Shown here in pieces: positions 1-5,735 of a DNA stretch of 5,762 nt. The notes beneath the pieces are model-generated. The model was not told the DNA's origin and did no database searches. It saw only the letters and a program-made list of their open reading frames with translations. The first letter of the stretch is position 1. Every line of letters begins with the position of its first letter. Source of the DNA: Acidimicrobiales bacterium (GTDB lineage: Bacteria; Actinomycetota; Acidimicrobiia; Acidimicrobiales; Ilumatobacteraceae). Where the stretch lies: contig JAURNB010000170.1 in the NCBI GenBank assembly GCA_030830415.1, positions 1 to 5,762 on the forward strand. The letters are read 5' to 3'. Position numbers and translations under genes: made by a program.

Positions 1-1
1 C

Positions 2-583
2 TTGTCACTCGCTACTCCAGAAGCAATTCGTTTGCTCGATGCTGTTGGTCGTCGTTGGGTGAGTGTGGAAACAGTGGGTGTAGGTCAAGTAGAAGTAGAA
101 ATTGCGGGCAAGGCCGACACCACAGTGGTGGTGTTGAACCCAGGCTGGGGCGACTCGGTGCAGGCCAACAAAGCTGGCCTCATGGAAATTGCCGACGTTT
201 TTGTTATTAACAAAGCCGATCGCAAAGGTGTCGACGAAACGCGTCGCGACATCGAACAAATGCTCGAACTGTCCGACTTGTCACACGACGCATGGGTGCC
301 CACCATTGTGCCCACCGTTGGTTCCACAGGCGACGGTGTTCCTGAGTTGTGGGATGCCGTGTTGGCGCATCGTGCATATGCCGAAGCATCGGGCCAATTG
401 CGTGAGCGCAGGGCCTTTCGTTTGCGTGAGGAACTGCGAGAAATTGTTGCTCGGCGCCTCGAGCAAAAGGCTCGTGAATTGTGCGTGGGTGACGAATGGG
501 AAACATTGCAGGGCGAAGTGCTGAATCGCACCACCGACCCTTGGGCAGCAGCCGACCAGATGTTGCGCGGTGTCGGGGCCTAA
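2..583 (+). CDS. meaB: MeaB/ArgK-type GTPase, methylmalonyl-CoA mutase chaperone (5' truncated by window edge)
   Basis: This is the C-terminal part of a G3E-family GTPase that uses GTP hydrolysis to gate cofactor loading and to protect adenosylcobalamin-dependent methylmalonyl-CoA mutase in the cytoplasm. The frame is open from the window edge, so the first codon here is internal. Counting from it, the ETVGVGQ switch segment lies at residues 23-29, the hydrophobic strand and PGWGD at 40-51, the family stretch KAGLMEIADVFVINKADR at 57-74 with the G4 guanine-recognition motif NKAD at 70-73, and a charged helical C-terminal dimerisation arm from about 120 to 193. Family members are about 330 residues, so roughly the first 40 percent, including the P-loop, lies outside. 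The residue after GVGQ is Val where Ser is usual. The enoyl-CoA hydratase gene follows almost immediately. The family call is firm; that the partner is the mutase and not a related acyl-CoA mutase is inference. Confidence 0.93.
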   Translation: MSLATPEAIRLLDAVGRRWVSVETVGVGQVEVEIAGKADTTVVVLNPGWGDSVQANKAGLMEIADVFVINKADRKGVDETRRDIEQMLELSDLSHDAWVPTIVPTVGSTGDGVPELWDAVLAHRAYAEASGQLRERRAFRLREELREIVARRLEQKARELCVGDEWETLQGEVLNRTTDPWAAADQMLRGVGA

Positions 584-587
584 CGGC

Positions 588-593
588 TACCGT
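588..593 (+). promoter_or_regulatory. Possible -10 element (TACCGT) for a leaderless enoyl-CoA hydratase transcript
   Basis: TACCGT matches the actinobacterial -10 pattern TANNNT and ends exactly six bases before the GTG at 600. That is the spacing expected if transcription starts on the first base of the start codon. No -35 box or Shine-Dalgarno sequence is visible. The hexamer is GC-rich and such a match at one set position is expected about once in 64, so support is weak. Confidence 0.25.
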
Positions 594-599
594 CATGAG

Positions 600-1379
600 G
601 TGACTTCAAACAATCTTGTCCTGCTCGAACGCCGCGCCGATGGCGTTGCCGTTATTACTCTCAACAACCCGAAGGTCAATGCGCTATCGCAAGCCGTGTT
701 AGCTGAACTGCGCGACATTGCCCACGACCTCATCAACAACCGCCCGGGTGCTGTTGTGGTCACTGGTGGCGAGCGCATCTTTGCTGCTGGAGCCGATATT
801 TCCGAATTTGGTGGGCCCAGTGAAGCGCGCCGCATTGGCCAGGGCTTCCACGACGCCTTGAACGCCGTTGCTGCAATTCCTGCATTCACCATTGCCGCAG
901 TGAGTGGTTTTGCCCTTGGCGGCGGATGCGAGCTTGCATTGTCATGCGACTATCGCATTGGTGCACCTAAGGCCACCTTTGGCCAGCCAGAAATTCTCTT
1001 GGGCATCATTCCTGGTGGTGGCGGCACACAACGCTTGCCACGTCTTGTTGGTCCGAGCCGTGCCAAGGAAATCATGGTCACTGGCCGTCAGGTGCAGTCG
1101 GAAGAAGCATTGCGCATTGGTTTGCTCGATGAAATTGTTCCTGCCGAAGAACTCCACGTGCGCGCGTTGGCACTTGCAGCTCAAGTTGCAGCTGGTGCCA
1201 CTGTGGCTGGTGCTCTCATCAAACATGCGGTCGATGCAGGTTTGTCGATGACCTTGTCTAACGGGCTCTCATTAGAGAAGCAATCGTTTGAAGATGTATT
1301 CCATAGCAAAGACAGCCAAACCGGCGTGAAAAGCTTCTTGGAAAACGGGCCAGGCAAGGCAACTTTCGAAGGAAAGTAA
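600..1379 (+). CDS. Enoyl-CoA hydratase (crotonase family)
   Basis: A cytoplasmic crotonase-fold enzyme that adds water across the double bond of 2-enoyl-CoA thioesters in fatty-acid or branched-chain acyl-CoA breakdown. With the GTG start at 600 the protein has 259 residues, the usual family size. The oxyanion-hole segments are FAAGADISEF (61-70) and SGFALGGGCELALSCD (102-117). Both catalytic glutamates of true hydratases are present: Glu111 in GGGCELAL and Glu131 in FGQPEILLGIIPGGGGTQRL. This argues against an isomerase or dehalogenase branch. An upstream in-frame GTG at 570 would add ten residues and overlap meaB by 14 bases; I prefer 600 because it gives the normal short N-terminus before VAVITLNNP, but neither start has a clear ribosome binding site. 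It sits 16 bases after meaB, suggesting shared acyl-CoA metabolism. The precise substrate cannot be read from the sequence; paaF or echA would be guesses. Confidence 0.93.
   Translation: MTSNNLVLLERRADGVAVITLNNPKVNALSQAVLAELRDIAHDLINNRPGAVVVTGGERIFAAGADISEFGGPSEARRIGQGFHDALNAVAAIPAFTIAAVSGFALGGGCELALSCDYRIGAPKATFGQPEILLGIIPGGGGTQRLPRLVGPSRAKEIMVTGRQVQSEEALRIGLLDEIVPAEELHVRALALAAQVAAGATVAGALIKHAVDAGLSMTLSNGLSLEKQSFEDVFHSKDSQTGVKSFLENGPGKATFEGK
1368..1376 (+). promoter_or_regulatory. Ribosome binding site of azlC
   Basis: The purine run GAAGGAAAG has an AAGGA core (1369-1373) eight bases before the ATG at 1382. It lies inside the last codons of the hydratase gene. It is the clearest Shine-Dalgarno sequence in the window and fixes the azlC start. 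Confidence 0.65.
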
Positions 1380-1381
1380 AT

Positions 1382-2083
1382 ATGAATGCCCCCAATGAGC
1401 ACGCCCATGAAGGCGTGAACTACGACGGCATCGTGGGCCCTGCCCTAGCTTTAGGTTTTGCTGTGTTTATCTTTGCTATTTCTTTTGGCGTGTTATGCGT
1501 GAATGCTGGGGGAAGCGTGCCAAAAGCAATGGCGATGTCGCTCTTGGTATTCACGGGCGCATCACAGTTTTCTGCAGTGAGCGTTATTGCTGCCGGAGGA
1601 ACTGCCGTGAGTGCAGTTGTTGGTGCACTATTGCTTGGTTCGCGCAACGCCATTTACGGAGTTGCAGTTGCGCCGTGGTTGCCAGGCAGCTTGAAATATC
1701 GCGTTGCGGCAGCGCAATTCACCATCGATGAAACAACGGGCATGACGCTGGTGCAAAATTCACCTGCACGCAAGAAGCGTGCGTTTTGGGTAACAGCAGC
1801 AAGCATCTATGGCTTTTGGAATGTAGGAACACTCATTGGTGCACTGGTAGGAAACAGTTTCGACACGCAAAAGTATGGCCTCGATGTGGCGTTTCCTGCC
1901 GCGTTCGTTGCCATGGTTGCGCCGCTCTTAGCTACACGCAAAGCTCAACTCGCAGGCATTGGTGGGGCAGTGGTGTGCTTAGCAACAACGCCATTTCTTC
2001 CTATTGGTGCTCCCATTGTGATGTCGGCCGTTGTTGCTCTCATTGCACTCGTGCCTACGCAACGAAAGACGCAAAGCGCATGA
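1382..2083 (+). CDS. azlC: AzlC family branched-chain amino acid exporter, large subunit
   Basis: Large membrane subunit of the two-component LIV-E/AzlCD exporter, which pushes leucine, isoleucine, valine or analogues out through the cytoplasmic membrane. The 233-residue length is normal. After a short hydrophilic N-terminus there are hydrophobic segments at about 19-41, 48-72, 75-97, 134-159, 167-184 and 189-224. The family signature is clear: FTGASQFSAVSVIAAGG (57-73), LLLGSRNAIYGVAVAP (83-98) and a polar TIDETTGM (114-121) in the following loop. The ATG follows a good Shine-Dalgarno sequence and begins two bases after the hydratase stop, so the gene is probably co-transcribed with it. Its stop overlaps the start of the small subunit in ATGA, the usual arrangement for this pair. 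The family call is firm; the substrate is inferred, since some AzlCD pairs export other compounds. Confidence 0.93.
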   Translation: MNAPNEHAHEGVNYDGIVGPALALGFAVFIFAISFGVLCVNAGGSVPKAMAMSLLVFTGASQFSAVSVIAAGGTAVSAVVGALLLGSRNAIYGVAVAPWLPGSLKYRVAAAQFTIDETTGMTLVQNSPARKKRAFWVTAASIYGFWNVGTLIGALVGNSFDTQKYGLDVAFPAAFVAMVAPLLATRKAQLAGIGGAVVCLATTPFLPIGAPIVMSAVVALIALVPTQRKTQSA

Positions 2084-2382
2084 CTTGGACCGTGGTGTTA
2101 GTGCTCTCGCTCGGCGCATTTTTGTTAAAGGTCTTTGGCTTCGTTGTTATTGGCGATCGCAAGTTTCCGCCACAAGTAGAAGCTGTCATTGCTCTTATTC
2201 CTGCAGCGTTGTTGTGCGCGCTCATTATGAAAGACACATTTACTGCGGGTCACGACCTGCAAATTGATGCACGTGCAGTGGGGTTAGTTGTTGCAGTGCT
2301 GGGTGTGTGGCGCAAAGTGCCGATATGGCTAGTAATTGTGCTGGCCTGTGCTGCTACAGGAATAACGCGCGCAATTTCTTAA
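2080..2382 (+). CDS. azlD: AzlD family branched-chain amino acid exporter, small subunit
   Basis: Small membrane partner of AzlC, 100 residues, the usual size for AzlD. Three or four hydrophobic segments are visible at about 4-24, 34-50, 65-77 and 80-97. The family-like N-terminal half contains KVFGFVVIG followed by a conserved proline pair and the helix VIALIPAALLCALIM. The reading frame stays open far upstream inside azlC, but the true start is the ATG at 2080: it overlaps the azlC stop as ATGA, begins directly with a membrane segment, and the upstream translation is Cys/His/Arg-rich with no membrane character. No Shine-Dalgarno sequence precedes it, so it is probably translated by coupling to azlC. 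Its last 29 bases overlap the 3' end of the opposing SRPBCC gene. Confidence 0.9.
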   Translation: MTWTVVLVLSLGAFLLKVFGFVVIGDRKFPPQVEAVIALIPAALLCALIMKDTFTAGHDLQIDARAVGLVVAVLGVWRKVPIWLVIVLACAATGITRAIS

Positions 2383-2794
2383 GGTTGCGTCGCCAAATGG
2401 TTTTCATGACCAGCGAGCCACCCACTACTTCACCAATTGCACCGCCAAGCCACCAAGGGAAGTGCAGTTCTTCACTCCATGTGAATTTGCTGAGGCCTGG
2501 TGTTGCTGCTGGCTCAATGGTGAATTGCCCGGTACCGGTGACCACGCCAGTATGAGTAACACCCATCACGCGTTCTGGTTCCCATGCGGTAATTTCCATA
2601 TGGTCGGTGAGGCGAATAGGGCCCACCTTGGTGTCGCACAAAAACTTGGTGCCCACACCACGGCGTTGTTCGTTCACAAAACGAATGGCAACGGCATCGG
2701 CCATCCACTCGGTGTGGTTTTCAATAGGTTCAACCACTTCCCACACGCGAGCGGGGGTAGCGGGAAGTTCAATAGAAACAGTGATGCGTGCCAT
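2354..2794 (-). CDS. SRPBCC (START/polyketide cyclase-like) family protein
   Basis: A 146-residue protein of the SRPBCC hydrophobic-pocket fold, probably binding a small hydrophobic ligand in the cytoplasm. The family pattern is visible: a first strand and helix in ITVSIELPATPARVWEVVEP (4-23), a Trp after the helix (ENHTEWM, 25-31), the strand GVGTKFLCDTKVGPIRLTDH (46-65), the alternating strand ITAWEPERVMGVTHTG (68-83), and a long C-terminal helix ending in basic NLKKLRALFL. These proteins include polyketide cyclases, toxin-like ligand binders and coenzyme Q-binding homologues, and the sequence does not choose between them. It is the last gene of a minus-strand operon: its ATG overlaps the galT stop by one base (TAATG). 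There is no signal peptide or membrane segment. Function unknown beyond the fold. Confidence 0.85.
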   Translation of the reverse strand: MARITVSIELPATPARVWEVVEPIENHTEWMADAVAIRFVNEQRRGVGTKFLCDTKVGPIRLTDHMEITAWEPERVMGVTHTGVVTGTGQFTIEPAATPGLSKFTWSEELHFPWWLGGAIGEVVGGSLVMKTIWRRNLKKLRALFL

Positions 2795-3774
2795 TAGATA
2801 CCTGCTGCGCTTTTGAGTTCGAATGCGGCGTCTTCTGGCGGAACAATGTTGATGAGTACGCCAGTACCGCGCTCAAAGCCCGCAGCAGTAGTGAGTTTTG
2901 GCCACAAGTGAATGTGCCAGTGGAAGTTGCCCGAGTGGTGCGAAGGCGCGGTGTGGAATACAAGGTTGTAGGCCACATCGCCGAGCGTTGCATACATGAT
3001 GGCAAGTGAGTCGCGAATTGCTGTGCCAATGCCAGTGAGTACCGCATCGGTGGAATCGGTGAGATGCACATCGTGCGATTGCGGAATGATGAGCAGTTCG
3101 TATGGCCCACCGCTCCAGTACGGGCACAATACAAATGCGTGCTCGTTGTCGATGATGACGCGCTTGTTGTCGACACGCTCGGCCTCGATGGTGGTGCACA
3201 AAATGCATCCACCCTTGAAGCGCTCAAATGCGCGTTCTTCTTCAAGAATTTCACCTGGCACAAAGGGCAAACCAAGAATTTGTCCGTGTGGGTGAGCAAG
3301 TGAAGCGCCAGCTTCACGACCATGATTAATGAACGCTTGTGTGTAGCGCACGTTTGAAGTGCGAGCGTGTTCTTCGAAGCGGTGCTTCAACGCTTGCATC
3401 ACATTGTGAATGACTTCGTCGGTGAAAGTGCCAACGCGCGCATTGTGGTCGGGAGTAATAACAAAAACTTCGTGAATGCCACTGGCATCGGCCATGGTGT
3501 GCACGGGGCCAAGGTTGTGCACTGCCAAGTTGCCGTCACCGTCGAAAGCGGGGTAGAGGTTGGGCACCACTCGCAAGGTCCACTTGCCTTCGCTGTCGTG
3601 TTGTTCTAACGCCGGTGGAGTTGCTTCTTCGTTGCCTGGGCAAAAAGGGCATGCTCTGTTGGGGTCGGCTTCTACCTGCATGAGGCGCGGTACAAAGTCG
3701 GTGGGGCGCTTGGCGCGGTCGGCCACCAGGGTTACCCAACGGCCAGTTAGAGGGTTTAGACGTAATTGACTCAC
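2794..3774 (-). CDS. galT: Galactose-1-phosphate uridylyltransferase (GalT, HIT superfamily)
   Basis: Transfers UMP between UDP-glucose and galactose-1-phosphate in the Leloir pathway; some relatives use other nucleotides or sugars. The 326 residues match the shorter bacterial GalT class. The N-terminus LRLNPLTGRWVTLVADRAKR (4-23) is typical. Zinc ligands corresponding to E. coli Cys52, Cys55, His115 and His164 appear as Cys42 and Cys45 (ACPFCPGN), His110 (TPDH) and His161. The catalytic HPHGQ is at 161-165, with His163 the expected nucleophile that carries UMP. A second CxxC (Cys190, Cys193) and the C-terminal HWHIHLWP (285-292) also fit. The start is a GTG three bases after the methyltransferase stop, with no good Shine-Dalgarno sequence. 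No galK, galE or galM is in view, so involvement in galactose catabolism is inferred from the family; a general hexose-1-phosphate nucleotidyltransferase is the main alternative. Confidence 0.93.
   Translation of the reverse strand: MSQLRLNPLTGRWVTLVADRAKRPTDFVPRLMQVEADPNRACPFCPGNEEATPPALEQHDSEGKWTLRVVPNLYPAFDGDGNLAVHNLGPVHTMADASGIHEVFVITPDHNARVGTFTDEVIHNVMQALKHRFEEHARTSNVRYTQAFINHGREAGASLAHPHGQILGLPFVPGEILEEERAFERFKGGCILCTTIEAERVDNKRVIIDNEHAFVLCPYWSGGPYELLIIPQSHDVHLTDSTDAVLTGIGTAIRDSLAIMYATLGDVAYNLVFHTAPSHHSGNFHWHIHLWPKLTTAAGFERGTGVLINIVPPEDAAFELKSAAGI
2801..2806 (-). promoter_or_regulatory. Ribosome binding site of the SRPBCC gene
   Basis: On the minus strand AGCAGG lies six bases before the ATG at 2794, inside the last codons of galT. 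It is a moderate Shine-Dalgarno match and supports this start together with the TAATG junction. Confidence 0.45.
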
Positions 3775-3777
3775 TAC

Positions 3778-4539
3778 TTAAACTCTACGTCTCCATACGC
3801 CCACTTGCCGTGCACTGCCTGCATGAAAAGGCGTGAAAGCAAAATCTTCCCAACGATCAGTGCAAATGAGTCCGGCCGCAGCTGCCATTTCATCAATTTG
3901 GGCGGGTGTGGAATAGCGAATGCGCCAAGGTCGTTCCACAACTGAACCATCGGGTGACGTTGAGGTAAACACGCCATGACCAATTTGGGTGATGGGGTCG
4001 TAATCACTCGAACTCTGCGCAGTGTGGGCAATGGTGGGCGCAGTTGAACTGGTGCCCGTGAGTACCGCGGTTTCTAACACCACGGCACCACCTGGGGTGA
4101 GTCGTTGTGCAGCTGCTTGCAGGCACTTGCGTTGTGCTTCTTGCGAATCGAGGTTGAAGAACGTGTTGAACGTGCAAAAAATGACGGTGAATGGCCCGCG
4201 AGGTAAATCGTTGGCCATGTCGCCTTGTAGCAAGTGAACGCGTTCAGCAACGCTCGGGTTCATGTGGGCAAGTTTCGTACGGCACTGGGCAAGCATCGCT
4301 TCCGATTCATCAATGCCCCACACACCGCGCCCCGGTGCAAGCAGTTCGGCAAGAGGAATTGCAATGCGACCCGTACCAATGCCGAGTTCGCACAGGTTCC
4401 CGCCGCTCGACAAAGCATGTAGGGCACGTGCCGTTGCTGGCGCATCGGTGACATGTTCGTACCATTCGTCATAAACATCGGCAAAAGCATCGCCATACAG
4501 CGGGGGCTCGTTGTTGCTCACGGAACTAGTACAGCGCAT
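3778..4539 (-). CDS. Class I SAM-dependent methyltransferase
   Basis: A 253-residue cytoplasmic Rossmann-fold methyltransferase. Motif I is LCELGIGTGRIAIPLA (49-64), with acidic Glu51 and the glycine-rich SAM loop. The acidic end of the second strand is GIDESEAML (75-83), which should bind the SAM ribose. GDMA (106-109) and the motif IV region VIFCTFNTFFNL (119-130) follow, then a LTPGG turn (147-151) typical of small-molecule methyltransferases. The N-terminal YDEWYEH (23-29) is also common in this class. The substrate is not recognisable. The ATG at 4539 lies only 19 bases from the divergent desulfurase start; an in-frame GTG at 4521 would give a 247-residue protein starting MSNNEPPLYG, remains plausible and would widen the gap to 37 bases. 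Neither has a clear ribosome binding site. The gene leads a minus-strand operon with galT three bases downstream. Confidence 0.88.
   Translation of the reverse strand: MRCTSSVSNNEPPLYGDAFADVYDEWYEHVTDAPATARALHALSSGGNLCELGIGTGRIAIPLAELLAPGRGVWGIDESEAMLAQCRTKLAHMNPSVAERVHLLQGDMANDLPRGPFTVIFCTFNTFFNLDSQEAQRKCLQAAAQRLTPGGAVVLETAVLTGTSSTAPTIAHTAQSSSDYDPITQIGHGVFTSTSPDGSVVERPWRIRYSTPAQIDEMAAAAGLICTDRWEDFAFTPFHAGSARQVGVWRRRV
3782..3787 (-). promoter_or_regulatory. Possible -10 element (TAGAGT) just upstream of galT
   Basis: On the minus strand TAGAGT fits TANNNT and lies seven bases before the galT GTG, inside the last codons of the methyltransferase gene. It could give a leaderless galT transcript in addition to read-through from upstream. 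No -35 box is visible and the match may be chance. Confidence 0.18.
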
Positions 4540-4546
4540 CGAGAGA

Positions 4547-4552
4547 TAGATT
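4547..4552 (+). promoter_or_regulatory. Likely -10 element (TAGATT) for a leaderless cysteine desulfurase transcript
   Basis: TAGATT matches the actinobacterial TANNNT -10 pattern and ends six bases before the ATG at 4559, so transcription would begin at or next to the A of the start codon. It lies in the 19-base divergent gap, where a promoter is needed because the upstream gene points the other way. The only purine run (GAGAGA, 4541-4546) is too far from the ATG to be a good Shine-Dalgarno sequence. No clear -35 box is seen. Confidence 0.45.
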
Positions 4553-4558
4553 GCACGT

Positions 4559-5725
4559 ATGGCAACCGATGTGGTGTATCTCGATCATGCAGCCACCACT
4601 CCTATGCGCGCCGAAGCTATTGCGGCCATGGAGCCATTTCACAACGTGCAATACGCCAACCCGTCGGGTTCGCACCGTTTTGCTCGCGATGCACGCAAAG
4701 TGCTCGACGAGTGCCGCGACGATGTTTCCGATGTCTTTGGCTGCCATGCCGGAGAAATCATCTTCACTGGTGGCGGCACCGAGGGCGACAACGCTGCCAT
4801 TTTCGGGGCTCTGCGCCGGTTGCAGTCGCACAACGTAACAACGCAAGTGGTGTGCTCGGCAAGTGAACACCACGCGGTATTGCATTGTGTGGAACACGTG
4901 GGTGGCGTTGTGGTGGGCACCGATGCATATGGTGCCATCAACCTCAATGAGCTCACAGAAACACTCACGCGTTTACATGCGCAAGGTGTGAAGCCCGTGG
5001 TGTCGGTGATGGCCGTGAACAACGAAGTAGGCACCATCACCAACATGGAAGAAGTGTCGCGCATTGTGCGGCGCTATGCACCCACAGCAATTTTGCATAC
5101 CGATGCAGTGCAAGGTGCATGTTGGGTCGATCTCGCTCACTTAGTTTCACTCGTCGACATTCTCACCTTGTCGTCACACAAGTTTGGTGGCCCAAAGGGC
5201 AGCGGCATTATGTATTTGCGCAATGGTGTGCATCTTGAACCACTCATTTTTGGTGGCGGACAAGAACGCGACCGGCGCAGTGGCACACACAACGTTGCTG
5301 GCATTGCATCTACAACGGCAGCTCTTGTTGCAACAGCAAGCGAGCGTCACAGTGAAAACCTGCGCGTTGCAGAATTAAAAGAACAACTCCTTGCCGGCCT
5401 GCATGAAATTGGCGGCATTCACCAAACCGTTCCCAACGAGTTTGCTGTTCCGGGCATTGTGCACGTGTGCGTTGAAGGTGTGGAAAACGAGGCACTGTTG
5501 TTCCTGCTTGACGAAGAGAACCTGTGTGCCTCAGCCGCTTCGGCCTGTGCCAGTGGGGCCATGGAACCATCACATGTTTTGGCCGCCATGGGCGTGCCTC
5601 GTGAGCGTGCCCAAGGGGCTTTGCGCCTCAGCCTTGGCCATACCACCACGTCGGGCGATATTGCCCGTGCGCTTGGCACATTGGGCAGGGCAGTAGCCCG
5701 CCTGCGCGAGCATCAACGCTCCTAG
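4559..5725 (+). CDS. iscS: Cysteine desulfurase (NifS/IscS type, PLP-dependent)
   Basis: Converts cysteine to alanine and holds the sulfur as an enzyme persulfide for transfer to acceptor proteins in the cytoplasm. It is a class V aminotransferase fold of 388 residues, normal length. Visible features in order: VYLDHAATTPM (6-16), YANPSGSHRFARDAR (32-46), TGGGTEGDN (70-78), the cofactor-stacking His104 in SEHHAV, AVNNEVGT (152-159), Asp182 and Gln185 in HTDAVQG, the PLP Schiff-base Lys208 in LSSHKFGGPKG, GGGQERDRRSGT (232-243), the catalytic Cys330 in SAASACASGAMEPSHVL, and Arg356 in LRLSLG. The long active-site loop pattern SACxSxxxEPSHVL places it with IscS/NifS (type I), not SufS. No iscU, iscA or other Fe-S assembly gene is adjacent. 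The next gene reads like mnmA, so tRNA thiolation is the likely use. iscS is the best symbol, but such actinobacterial genes are also annotated nifS. Confidence 0.95.
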   Translation: MATDVVYLDHAATTPMRAEAIAAMEPFHNVQYANPSGSHRFARDARKVLDECRDDVSDVFGCHAGEIIFTGGGTEGDNAAIFGALRRLQSHNVTTQVVCSASEHHAVLHCVEHVGGVVVGTDAYGAINLNELTETLTRLHAQGVKPVVSVMAVNNEVGTITNMEEVSRIVRRYAPTAILHTDAVQGACWVDLAHLVSLVDILTLSSHKFGGPKGSGIMYLRNGVHLEPLIFGGGQERDRRSGTHNVAGIASTTAALVATASERHSENLRVAELKEQLLAGLHEIGGIHQTVPNEFAVPGIVHVCVEGVENEALLFLLDEENLCASAASACASGAMEPSHVLAAMGVPRERAQGALRLSLGHTTTSGDIARALGTLGRAVARLREHQRS

Positions 5726-5728
5726 ACT
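5723..5728 (+). promoter_or_regulatory. Possible -10 element (TAGACT) for mnmA
   Basis: TAGACT fits TANNNT, begins on the stop codon of the desulfurase gene, and ends seven bases before the ATG at 5736. The ten-base gap is pyrimidine-rich and contains no Shine-Dalgarno sequence, so a leaderless second transcript is possible. Chance match cannot be excluded. Confidence 0.22.
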
Positions 5729-5735
5729 CCTTTCC

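Noticed and set aside
85..534. Antisense 149-residue open frame opposite meaB
   Set aside because: Composition is Ser/Arg/Thr-heavy as expected for an antisense shadow of a mid-GC gene; no start signal or family resemblance.
1786..2079. Open frame upstream of azlD that would extend it to 198 residues
   Set aside because: This part lies wholly inside azlC, its translation is rich in Cys, His, Arg and Trp with no membrane pattern, and the ATGA junction at 2080 gives the normal AzlD start and length.
2370..2389. Inverted repeat CGCAA / TTGCG with a ten-base loop at the azlD-SRPBCC 3' ends, considered as a bidirectional terminator
   Set aside because: The stem has only five pairs, the loop is long and no T run follows on either strand, so it is unlikely to terminate transcription.
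2769..3323. Minus-strand 184-residue open frame overlapping galT
   Set aside because: It is the same strand in another frame as galT, is Ser/Thr/His-rich with no recognisable motif, and galT is certain from its catalytic and metal-binding residues.
4521..4532. ACTAGT palindrome region in the divergent promoter zone, considered as an operator
   Set aside because: A six-base palindrome is too short to separate from chance and there is no second copy nearby.
4541..4546. GAGAGA purine run considered as the Shine-Dalgarno sequence of the desulfurase gene
   Set aside because: It ends 12 bases before the ATG and lacks a GGAG/AGGA core; leaderless initiation from TAGATT fits better.
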